DNA of 64,000 nt from Alginatibacterium sediminis (GTDB lineage Bacteria; Pseudomonadota; Gammaproteobacteria; Enterobacterales; Celerinatantimonadaceae): the NCBI RefSeq assembly GCF_003610775.1, contig NZ_RAQO01000006.1, positions 406,001 through 470,000 on the forward strand, written 5' to 3'. Below the pieces are notes generated by a model, which was not told the origin of the DNA, made no database searches, and worked only from the letters and a program-made list of their open reading frames with translations. The translations under genes and the position numbers were made by a program. Of the stretch, positions 54,408-61,219 are shown one piece after another (the stretch's first letter is position 1; each line of letters begins with the position of its first letter).

Positions 54408-54434
54408 CTTAGAGTGAACTCTAAGTTGTACAGT
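54404..54434 (+). promoter_or_regulatory. MerR-type promoter with 19-bp spacer
   Basis: TTGACT (54404-54409) and TACAGT (54429-54434) are separated by 19 bases, the overlong spacer of MerR-activated promoters. Between them lies the perfect inverted repeat CTTAGAGT-GA-ACTCTAAG (54408-54425). The -35 box overlaps the stop codon of the MerR gene. It should drive the carboxymuconolactone-decarboxylase-like gene. Confidence 0.8.
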
Positions 54435-54465
54435 GAGTCTTCTAGTAACCAAAGGAAGACTACAC

Positions 54466-54837
54466 ATGGAACACTCAAGATTTGAGCGCGGTATGCAAAA
54501 CTTGTCCAATATTGACGGTGAGGCAGGGCATAAGGTCATCGAAAGTTTACAAGATATTTGCCCTGATCTCGCTCGCTTTACCATTGAATATCCGTTTGGC
54601 GATATTTATTCCAGGCCTGGTTTAGATTTAAAGTCGCGAGAGATAGCAACCGTAGCTGCCTTGTCTGCGCTCGGCAATTGCAAACCACAGCTTAAAGTAC
54701 ATTTGAATGCAGCGTTGAATGTCGGTTGCAGCGAAAACGAACTTAAAGAAGTCATCCTCCAGATGTCCGTTTATGCGGGCTTTCCTGCGGCGCTAAATGC
54801 AATGTTTGCATTTAAAGAAGTGCTCGATGAACGATAG
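54466..54837 (+). CDS. carboxymuconolactone decarboxylase-like protein (CMD/AhpD superfamily)
   Basis: The start at 54466 follows AAAGGAAG and gives 123 residues. The CMD fold is shown by PDLARFTIEYPFGDIYSRPG, LKSREIATVAALSALGN, and LKVHLNAALNVGCSENELKE. The AhpD CxxC motif is absent. It is downstream of a MerR regulator with a MerR-type promoter, a common pairing for stress or aromatic-compound response genes. The substrate is not known. Confidence 0.85.
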   Translation: MEHSRFERGMQNLSNIDGEAGHKVIESLQDICPDLARFTIEYPFGDIYSRPGLDLKSREIATVAALSALGNCKPQLKVHLNAALNVGCSENELKEVILQMSVYAGFPAALNAMFAFKEVLDER

Positions 54838-55216
54838 TGTTAATCACATAATTTGATTCACAACGTCGACAACATTGATAAGCGAGAGCCTTGCGTGCTG
54901 CTCAACTAAACGTGGCTTTCGATTGCGGCTCAAAACTTGGCACAAATATGGATGTCGTCAGTAGCACCAATAGTGTGGGGAGTTTGGAATGATAATAGGC
55001 GCAGCTCATTTGCATGCCAAGCGAGTTGATATCGAGCTTATACCATTGTTATTAATTTGTTGGTCTTTATTTGTCGTATATGGAATTGCTTAGATAAAGG
55101 AAAGAATCGCAGTTACTAGTTGACCTAATGACACCACTGTTGATGCTGATATCAGTGACTGTAGTCGGCTAGGTTGATTAAATGTTTAGTGGGGTAGCTA
55201 TGCACACTATGCTCAG
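54838..55216. other. mostly gene-free stretch in the accessory region
   Basis: These 379 bp hold only one candidate small gene (54989-55093). The rest shows no repeat, RNA gene or attC-like structure that I can recognise. Confidence 0.5.
54989..55093 (+). CDS. possible 34-residue small membrane protein
   Basis: The ATG at 54989 follows GGGGAGTTTGGA, a reasonable ribosome site. The frame encodes MIIGAAHLHAKRVDIE and then a hydrophobic helix LIPLLLICWSLFVVYGIA, a layout typical of small single-helix membrane proteins. Coding status rests only on these features. Confidence 0.3.
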   Translation: MIIGAAHLHAKRVDIELIPLLLICWSLFVVYGIA

Positions 55217-55414
55217 ATGTCGAACGATCTAGATATGTGGTCCATGATGGCAAATTACTATGGAGATAGTGACAAGTTTGAAAGTTACGGTTCGTCTGCG
55301 ATATGGGAACGCGATAGAAACTGTGTTTCACATCTAGTTTGCGCCCAAACCGGATTATTAGCGATCAATATCAATAGTGAAGAATCATTTTCACTAGCCA
55401 TTGATGAAAGCTAA
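55217..55414 (+). CDS. hypothetical small protein, doubtful
   Basis: A 65-residue frame begins MSNDLDMWSMMANYYGDSDK. No good ribosome site precedes it, and no family is recognised. It may be a gene fragment or chance frame; it is listed because it sits in a region otherwise without genes. Confidence 0.25.
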   Translation: MSNDLDMWSMMANYYGDSDKFESYGSSAIWERDRNCVSHLVCAQTGLLAININSEESFSLAIDES

Positions 55415-55531
55415 GTTACTGCGCTACATACAATTATGCTTGAATATATAGGCCTTGGCATTCCAATTTATCAATGATATGAATATGATGAGTTGGTTTG
55501 ATAGAAATAACAACAGAGCCTGAAATTTGGG

Positions 55532-56245
55532 ATGTGTATGATTCAACATATATATGATGAGATGTGGGAGAACTTTAGCAGTGGCCTGATCCTAAATCAG
55601 TATCAACTGGATCCCAATATCCATAGTTCTAACGATACTCGTCGCGGTATCACCGCCCTAGCTTACCTTCATACTAATAATCAGTCGGTTAGCCAAGCGA
55701 TCGACAGCTTTGCAAAGCAAGTGTCTTTGATTGAACCCCAGCAATACTATCATCCCATTGATGAGCTTCATTTAACGCTGCTAGCGATTATTTCTTGTGT
55801 GGCTGGCTTCGAACTATCGCAGATAGATTCTCGCCGTTATTCGGACATTTTTAACGACGTTATGGCCAGTAGTGAGCCAATAACCATACATTTTAGAGGC
55901 ATCACTGCATCCGCTTCATGCATTGTTGTGCAAGGCTTCCCAGCGGACAGTGCCTTGAACGATTTGCGTGCAAAATTTAGGGCCGCATTTAAACGTTCAG
56001 GCTTGCGCACCAGTATTGACTCGCGCTATGAGTTAGTGATAGCGCATACTTCGGTGGTGCGGTTTTGCGCGCCTCTGCAAAATAGTCAACAACTACTTGA
56101 GCTATGTAAACGCTATAAAAACTATGATTTTGGCAGTGTTGTACTACGCGACATTGAGCTGGTGTTTAACAATTGGTATCAGAACTTGTCTTGTACTCAC
56201 TCCTTAGCGCAGCATGTAATGGATAAGCAAACGGCGCAGCTTTGA
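55532..56245 (+). CDS. 2H phosphoesterase-like protein
   Basis: The 237-residue protein has two H-x-T/S motifs: H80-L-T82 (DELHLTLLAI) and H172-T-S174 (VIAHTSVVRF), in the internal-repeat spacing of the 2H phosphoesterase (2'-5' RNA ligase-like) superfamily. These enzymes act on cyclic phosphates or 2'-5' linkages. It stands just upstream of a GNAT gene, both plus strand. The call rests on motif pattern and predicted fold only. Confidence 0.6.
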   Translation: MCMIQHIYDEMWENFSSGLILNQYQLDPNIHSSNDTRRGITALAYLHTNNQSVSQAIDSFAKQVSLIEPQQYYHPIDELHLTLLAIISCVAGFELSQIDSRRYSDIFNDVMASSEPITIHFRGITASASCIVVQGFPADSALNDLRAKFRAAFKRSGLRTSIDSRYELVIAHTSVVRFCAPLQNSQQLLELCKRYKNYDFGSVVLRDIELVFNNWYQNLSCTHSLAQHVMDKQTAQL

Positions 56246-56270
56246 GTAACGCTTTTTTAGAGAAATATTC

Positions 56271-56762
56271 GTGGTTAGAATTAGAAACATACGCCAACAA
56301 GACGTGCCGTCAGTACAACGTTACGCATCTGATCCAAGCATTGGGCAAACCAGCAATGTACCGTCGCCTTATCCAATTGATGGGGCCATGCAGTGGTATA
56401 GCCATGTACAAAAATTGATTGCCCAGGGTAGTTCACAAGTTTTTGTTATTGAATATTTGGGGCAGTTTGCTGGGATTATCAGTTTGAACAATATTTGCTT
56501 TGACCAATCACGGGCCAACATTGATTATTGGGTACGAGAAGACTTACAGGCTAAAGGCATTGCTACCAGTGCACTTAGACTTGCCCTACAAGGGCTTAAA
56601 GAAGAAGGCATCCGCAACTGTTTTAGTGGCTGCCTTGCAAGGAACATCGGCTCACAAAAAGTGCTTTTAAATAACGGTTTTGGGCTAGACCAAACAATTG
56701 AGGCTAACGAGGGTAAATTCAAAGGCGAAACTCTGACACTATTCTCAGGAGCAATTAGCTAG
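56271..56762 (+). CDS. GNAT-family N-acetyltransferase
   Basis: The GTG start gives 163 residues with an acetyl-CoA binding motif in YWVREDLQAKGIATSAL and the late NIGSQKVLLNNGF stretch, as in RimJ/RimL-type acetyltransferases. The substrate is unknown. It is 25 bp after the 2H gene and may be co-transcribed with it. Confidence 0.85.
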   Translation: MVRIRNIRQQDVPSVQRYASDPSIGQTSNVPSPYPIDGAMQWYSHVQKLIAQGSSQVFVIEYLGQFAGIISLNNICFDQSRANIDYWVREDLQAKGIATSALRLALQGLKEEGIRNCFSGCLARNIGSQKVLLNNGFGLDQTIEANEGKFKGETLTLFSGAIS

Positions 56763-56860
56763 GCATGTACAGCTGGTTGTACTCGCGCGGCAACATTGAG
56801 CGTTACTGCAATCCCAACAAGACTGATGTTTAAAGCCAACCAACAATACAAGGCGATACA

Positions 56861-57259
56861 ATGATCCCCAAAACAGCGAAACTCAGAGTGGCTAGGCCGA
56901 CCGATAATCTAACTGACATTACCAACATGTATGTTGAGGGTCTTGGCTTTGAGTTACTGGGTAGCTTTGATGACCACAATGGCTTTGATGGCTCAATTCT
57001 TGGGCACCCACACCACAACTACCACTTAGAGTTTACTCACCACAGAGGAAGCAAATCGGGCAGGGCGCCTAGCCAAGACAATTTGTTAGTGTTCTATTTT
57101 TGCGAGCCATCAGTCTGGGATCACTGTTGCCAGCAAATGTTGAGTGCTGGCTTCACAGCCGTTGCCAGCTATAACAACTATTGGGATCTGCTTGGTAAAA
57201 CCTTTGAAGATGTCGATGGATATCGCGTGGTATTGCAGAATCGAGAGTGGACTGCTTAA
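56861..57259 (+). CDS. VOC-family (glyoxalase-like) protein
   Basis: The 132-residue protein has a vicinal-oxygen-chelate fold: LRVARPTDNLTDITNMYVEG, GFELLGSF, HHNYHLEFTHH, and FEDVDGYRVVLQNREW, a pattern like YycE of Bacillus. Metal ligands are likely the His in HHNYHLEF and Glu. The substrate is unknown. Confidence 0.82.
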   Translation: MIPKTAKLRVARPTDNLTDITNMYVEGLGFELLGSFDDHNGFDGSILGHPHHNYHLEFTHHRGSKSGRAPSQDNLLVFYFCEPSVWDHCCQQMLSAGFTAVASYNNYWDLLGKTFEDVDGYRVVLQNREWTA

Positions 57260-57294
57260 GAACCAGCCCCCATGCTTAGTTATTCTCATTGTTG

Positions 57295-57330
57295 CTTAGT
57301 ATTACTCGAGTAATACCGAGTAATACTAAG
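57295..57330. repeat. perfect 14-bp inverted repeat with repeated loop
   Basis: CTTAGTATTACTCG (57295-57308) and CGAGTAATACTAAG (57317-57330) are exact inverted copies around AGTAATAC, which is itself a third copy of the arm core. It could form a long hairpin. It lies 36 bp past the VOC gene and just left of a REP-like element. Confidence 0.75.
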
Positions 57331-57351
57331 AGAGAGAATTAACAATAATAC

Positions 57352-57420
57352 CAAGACACCCATAACAGTGGCACTCTCAAGATGATGTTCTAAGCTTGAA
57401 AACTTATCATGGGTGTCTTG
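57352..57420. repeat. REP-like element, inverted-pair copy
   Basis: The block begins CAAGACACCCAT and ends with its exact inverse ATGGGTGTCTTG. Between them are AGTGGCACTC and GATGATGTTCTAAGCTT, which match the sequence just upstream of the RAYT gene (AGTGGCACTC, GATGATGGTCTAGG). So it looks like a decayed solo copy of that region, flanked by an inverted copy of the CAAGACACCC unit. Confidence 0.65.
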
Positions 57421-57456
57421 TTGTTTCCTATAAAAATGAAATAGGGGGGTCAAATA

Positions 57457-57693
57457 ATGTTGAAGAAATTTTGTAAACAATGCGGCAAAGAAACTGAGCA
57501 TAAAGAAGTTATTAAGCAGAAGCCTTCAAAGTACGGTAAAAGTAGAAAAGAACAATTTAAAGCTTTTCTATCAGGTTTTTTTGGAGGCGTAGCTAGTCCA
57601 GTCGGTGCGTCGTTGGATCTAATTGATAGGTATGTTGTTTGTACAAAATGTGGTAATAAAAAGCTAGAAAATCTTGGCGATGAGTTTCAGTAA
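57457..57693 (+). CDS. small zinc-ribbon protein in a cassette-like setting
   Basis: The 78-residue protein has two CxxC pairs (CKQCGKETEH near the start, CTKCGNK near the end) around a basic, then hydrophobic GFFGGVASPVGASLDLI stretch, so it should fold around one zinc ion. GGGGGG precedes the ATG. An attC-like site follows it. I recognise no named family. Confidence 0.7.
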   Translation: MLKKFCKQCGKETEHKEVIKQKPSKYGKSRKEQFKAFLSGFFGGVASPVGASLDLIDRYVVCTKCGNKKLENLGDEFQ

Positions 57694-57741
57694 CGTGTAC
57701 TTTTTTTCGATGTTTGTTAATTCGTTTATTTGTAGTTAAGT

Positions 57742-57847
57742 TAACTAACAAGTTAATCAACTGGAAGTATTATGTGCCATCATTTTTGCAAAATAAAAAT
57801 CTTCTAAAATAACACTAAGCTACATGCCAGTTATTAATGAGTTAGGC
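57742..57847 (+). other. attC-like integron recombination site 1
   Basis: The site ends in GTTAGGC (57841-57847), a perfect GTTRRRY core. The left end CTAAC (57745-57749) pairs with it. The arms CTAACAAGTTAATCAACTGG and CCAGTTATTAATGAGTTAG are inverted copies with one extra base in the left arm, like the extrahelical bases of attC sites. About 106 bp, downstream of the zinc-ribbon gene. Confidence 0.6.
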
Positions 57848-57878
57848 TACAAGCATTTGCTATAAAATGGAGGGGGAA

Positions 57879-58244
57879 ATGGAAAACCTGAACACTGTAG
57901 AAATAAAGTCTTTTGTTCCAGCTAAAGACTTTGAATGCTCTAAGCGCTTTTATCAGATTATTGGCTTTGAAATGGTATCTGAATTTGAAGGTATCGCTTA
58001 TTTCAAATCTGGTTTTTGTTCCTTCTTGCTCCAAGATTTCTATGAACCCGTTCACAGTAAAAATTTCATGATGCACCTTTTAGTCGAAGATGCTCAAAGC
58101 TGGTATCAACATATCCTAAAGCTGAGTCTAGACAAAGAGTTTGGTGTAAAGATCACGGAACTTGTCGAGCAGCCGTGGGGAATGTATGAATTTTGTATAA
58201 CTGACCCTAGTGGTGTGTTGTGGCGCATTGCCGAAAATAAGTAA
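57879..58244 (+). CDS. VOC-family protein, cassette gene
   Basis: The start at 57879 follows GGAGGGGG and gives 121 residues (an in-frame ATG at 57867 is the alternative). The glyoxalase-like fold is shown by FVPAKDFECSKRFYQIIGFE, FLLQDFYEP, and QPWGMYEFCITDPSGVLWRI. It starts 32 bp after one attC-like site and ends immediately before the next, so it looks like a complete gene cassette. VOC genes are common cassette cargo. Confidence 0.85.
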   Translation: MENLNTVEIKSFVPAKDFECSKRFYQIIGFEMVSEFEGIAYFKSGFCSFLLQDFYEPVHSKNFMMHLLVEDAQSWYQHILKLSLDKEFGVKITELVEQPWGMYEFCITDPSGVLWRIAENK

Positions 58245-58366
58245 GCTAATAAGCAATTTAAGCAGACTGTCAACGCTTGGCATTTTCAACCCAGTTTAGT
58301 CTTAGTGATTTCGGTGGTAAATTTGAGTTTATTTGTAGCGTTGTCAGCTGCTTAATTGGGTTTAGG
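58245..58366 (+). other. attC-like integron recombination site 2 (VCR-like)
   Basis: This 122-bp site resembles the Vibrio VCR type: CTGTCAACGCTTGGC on the left, GTGATTTCGGTGGT in the middle, TTTGAGTTTA, then GCGTTGTCAGC and CTTAATTGGG on the right. The arms AAGCAGaCTGTCAACGC and GCGTTGTCAGCTGCTT pair. Both core ends are altered (AAT for AAC; GGGTTTAG for GTTRRRY), so it may be worn or inactive. Confidence 0.75.
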
Positions 58367-58377
58367 AGGGTTCAGCT

Positions 58378-58803
58378 ATGATATCAAGTGTCGGTAAATG
58401 TAGTTGTGGACAAACCAAGGTCATCATTAGTCTTCCCAAGACTTTAGATCACTATAGTCCTCGAGCATGTGATTGTGATTTTTGTATTTCTAGAAATATC
58501 TCCTATCTATCAGATCCCGAAGGAAAATTAGAAATCAAAAGTGTAGAAGCACTTGATATACAAAAACAAGGATCGAACCAAGCAAGTTTTATAACATGCA
58601 ATGGTTGTAAGTCCGTAATTGCCGCTTCTTTACAGTTAGAAAATAAGCTCATAGGCGCTCTAAATTCAGCACTTTTATCAAACGTTGCATTGCTTCAAGG
58701 GGCAACTACAGTTTCTCCCAAAGCACTTGGAGCTAAAGCAAAAATTGAACGTTGGCAAACTGTTTGGCTTAATATAAAAATCAATGGAAACAGTCGCATA
58801 TAA
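58378..58803 (+). CDS. GFA/CENP-V-like zinc protein, cassette gene
   Basis: The 141-residue protein has the GFA-family cysteine pattern: GKCSCGQ, CDCDFCISR and TCNGCKS. Related proteins include glutathione-dependent formaldehyde-activating enzyme, but most members have unknown substrates. AGGAGGG for its ribosome site lies 2 bp past the preceding attC-like site, as expected of a cassette gene. I see no clear attC after it; the space to the next gene is 156 bp. Confidence 0.82.
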   Translation: MISSVGKCSCGQTKVIISLPKTLDHYSPRACDCDFCISRNISYLSDPEGKLEIKSVEALDIQKQGSNQASFITCNGCKSVIAASLQLENKLIGALNSALLSNVALLQGATTVSPKALGAKAKIERWQTVWLNIKINGNSRI

Positions 58804-58959
58804 CCAGCCATTCATGCAGAATTTTTAACAGTTGATTAGGTTTGTCTTTGCTACATATTTTAACCAACAATTAAAGCTTCTTAATGGAGCGTTTCGCGTT
58901 TTAGGCCGTTCAGCGTAAATTGTGTGTCCAGACCTAATTTTCTGAGAGTAGATAAAAAA

Positions 58960-59670
58960 ATGAAACTAGATGCGGTACTTTGGGATTATGACGGAACTCT
59001 TGTGAATTCGGTTCCCAAGAACATTGATATCACAAAAACTATCTTATCTATTGTTGCTCCTCATTTAACGGGTGAAATGTTACCAAAATACCTAAGTGAC
59101 GAAGATTCATACCACGTAGCAAATCATGGCGCTAAAAACTGGCAAGAGCTTTACACAGATTATTATGGGCTGACCCACGATGAAATGCTCATTGCTGGAG
59201 GTCTGTGGGCAGAGCATCAAGAGAAAAATACCACAGAGGTTATTCTGTTTGACGGTATCAAAGATCTAGTAAAAAGGTTTTCTTATCTTTCACATGGTAT
59301 TTGTTCTCAGAATTCACAAAACAACATCCGTCGTCTGCTCGATAGCAATGGAGTTGGTGAATCCTTTAAGGCTATCGTCGGTTATGACGACGTTTCAAAC
59401 TGTAAGCAAAAACCTCACGCGTTTGCTGGTATCAAGTGCCTTGAATCCATCTTTGGTCATAAGGATAGCCAGTGTCTAATGTATATTGGAGACCATGAAG
59501 CAGATGTTAAATTTGCTCGTAATCTGCAATCTGCACTTGGTGACAATGCTAAAGTAATTGCTGTGGCTGTAACATATAGTCGGGCTGAACCCGAAAGTTG
59601 GGAGTGCCAACCAGACTACATAGCGCATTCTGTGGAATATCTATCTAGCATCATCGGAAAATACGCGTAA
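58960..59670 (+). CDS. HAD-family hydrolase, cassette gene
   Basis: The start at 58960 (MKLDAVLWDYDGTLVNSV) gives 236 residues; an in-frame GTG at 58924 is possible. Motifs are DYDGTLVNS, a Ser-containing motif II (ICSQNSQNN), the lysine in CKQKPHAFAG and YIGDHEADVKFA. It is a Gph-like phosphatase of unknown substrate. Its stop codon lies inside the left end of an attC-like site. Confidence 0.85.
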   Translation: MKLDAVLWDYDGTLVNSVPKNIDITKTILSIVAPHLTGEMLPKYLSDEDSYHVANHGAKNWQELYTDYYGLTHDEMLIAGGLWAEHQEKNTTEVILFDGIKDLVKRFSYLSHGICSQNSQNNIRRLLDSNGVGESFKAIVGYDDVSNCKQKPHAFAGIKCLESIFGHKDSQCLMYIGDHEADVKFARNLQSALGDNAKVIAVAVTYSRAEPESWECQPDYIAHSVEYLSSIIGKYA

Positions 59671-59763
59671 CGCACGCTTCAAGATGGATTCGCAAACGAG
59701 TGCCATTATTGCTTCGCTACAATTTTGGTACTTGATCACTCACCCCTTAATTGGGTGTTATGC
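59665..59763 (+). other. attC-like integron recombination site 3
   Basis: The left end GCGTAAC overlaps the HAD stop codon, and the right end is GTTATGC. The right arm CACCCCTTAATTGGGTGTTATG resembles both the VCR type and site 2 (CTTAATTGGGTTTAG). The left arm reads ACGCTTCAAGATGGATT, similar to VCR ACGCCTCAAGAGGGACT. The arms pair less well than in the other two sites. Confidence 0.5.
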
Positions 59764-60163
59764 GTCTCACAGGAATTTACCAAAAGGATTTTGGACAATA
59801 AGATAATACCAAGATAATACCAAGATAATACCAAGACACCCATAATAGTGGCACACGGCTATATGGCACATACGGCACTTGGACGATGACCGCTTATCAG
59901 AAGATCGTAGGCTGCGAGCGGTCAAATCTATGCAAGTCATGGCGGAGAATTGTAGTTTGCTGCAAGGGCGCAGCTAAACGTCCGAGTGCGAAGTTTAAAT
60001 AGCAGGTATTAGTTCTAAGCCACTTTGTTTTGAGTGGATTAGAATGTGGTATTTTAACGTGTTTATGCCTATTACACCTTCGAGAAAAGGCTCATTAAAA
60101 TATGACTAACGTATGATTTCCTAATGCAAGTTTGCCGGATAAAGCGTGTTAAAAAAATGGCAG
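59671..60163. other. gene-free stretch after the HAD cassette
   Basis: These 493 bp contain most of attC-like site 3, then the 11-bp tandem repeat and REP-like unit, then about 300 bp of sequence with no gene, tRNA or clear repeat. Confidence 0.5.
59800..59853. repeat. three 11-bp tandem repeats plus REP-like unit
   Basis: AAGATAATACC occurs three times in exact tandem (59800-59832). AAGACACCCATAATAGTGGCAC follows (59833 onward, here 22 bases named by its parts AAGACACCC and ATAATAGTGGCAC), a copy of the REP-like unit seen at 57352 and 62650-62690. Confidence 0.7.
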
Positions 60164-61120
60164 TCAACAATTTTTCCGGGCATCTAACATGGTAAACTGT
60201 GATGAAATCCAATTTAAAAATGCCGCTATTTTGGGTCTAGTTTGTTGTCCTTGCATACATATTAAGTCGTATCCCAGACCTGATGGTGCTTCGGAGAGTG
60301 GCATAACTAACTGACCATTTTCTAAATATTCTTGAACAAGTGATTTCCTAGCAATGCCTATACCTAATCCATTTCGAGCGGCAATCATAGCCATATCAGA
60401 ATGATTAATTTGAAACGTTCTTTTCATTATATCTAGGGATTGTAGTTCTTCGTCTTGTTGATGATCGCGCCAAACTGACCATTCTATGTCTGGCTCAGTG
60501 CCCTCTAATGATTCTGTACAATGGATAAATGAGACGTTTGAGAGTTGCGTTGCAACAGGATCAGCATTGTCAAAATATTCATCGAAATACTGAGGGCTAC
60601 ATACGGGTACTAATACTTCGTCAAACAAGCGTTTATGGTAGAACCCTGGATGCTCGTTGTTGCTGTAATATATCGCGATATCGACAGGTTCATGTTGAAA
60701 GTCTAAGCGACTTGCTTTTACTCTCAACTTGATTTTCAGATTTGGGTAGCGTTGTTGAAAATCTGGAAGCCTCTCTAGAATCCACCTTTGAGCAAACGTT
60801 GGTGCCGCTCCAATGTAGAGTTCGCCTCGTAACTCGTTAAATTTAATATCATCTAGCTCTGAGAATATGACCTCGAAAGACTGATTCAAAGCGTGAAGTA
60901 AGCGTTTTCCTTCGTTGGTCAGTTCAAGTCTCCTTGTTAACCTTACAAACAAACTAAAACCGAGTTGCTTCTCTAAAGACTTAATTCGTTGGCTAACAGC
61001 GCCTTGTGTAATAAACAGCTCTTCACCGGCTTTGGTAAAGCTAAGAGATTTACCCGCGATGGCAAAAGTGTACATGTTGGATAGCATTTGTTGTTTTTGG
61101 TTCATGGTGCATACAACCAT
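60164..61120 (-). CDS. LysR-family regulator divergent from GH4
   Basis: The 318-residue protein has the LysR helix-turn-helix (FTKAGEELFITQGAVSQRIKSLE, spread over 23 residues from about 30) and the substrate domain. It is close in type to GcvA/DsdC regulators. It lies 99 bp from the divergent GH4 gene, the classical position of a LysR regulator that controls its neighbour. An ATG at 61105 is an alternative start. Confidence 0.85.
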   Translation of the reverse strand: MVVCTMNQKQQMLSNMYTFAIAGKSLSFTKAGEELFITQGAVSQRIKSLEKQLGFSLFVRLTRRLELTNEGKRLLHALNQSFEVIFSELDDIKFNELRGELYIGAAPTFAQRWILERLPDFQQRYPNLKIKLRVKASRLDFQHEPVDIAIYYSNNEHPGFYHKRLFDEVLVPVCSPQYFDEYFDNADPVATQLSNVSFIHCTESLEGTEPDIEWSVWRDHQQDEELQSLDIMKRTFQINHSDMAMIAARNGLGIGIARKSLVQEYLENGQLVMPLSEAPSGLGYDLICMQGQQTRPKIAAFLNWISSQFTMLDARKNC

Positions 61121-61219
61121 ATGGATTAGCCTGGCTAATTCATATCAGCTAAATTCTGGTTTGTAAACAAGGTTGTCATGCTTTTAAATTAGCCTAACTT
61201 ATCCATGTGAGGCATTACG

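Noticed and set aside
57286..57501. 71-residue minus-strand frame over the hairpin and REP-like element
   Set aside because: Its frame is made of repeat sequence and overlaps the zinc-ribbon gene start.
58804..58959. attC site between the GFA and HAD genes
   Set aside because: No paired arms or GTTRRRY core were found; only a loose GTTTTAGGC near 58898-58906, which is not enough.
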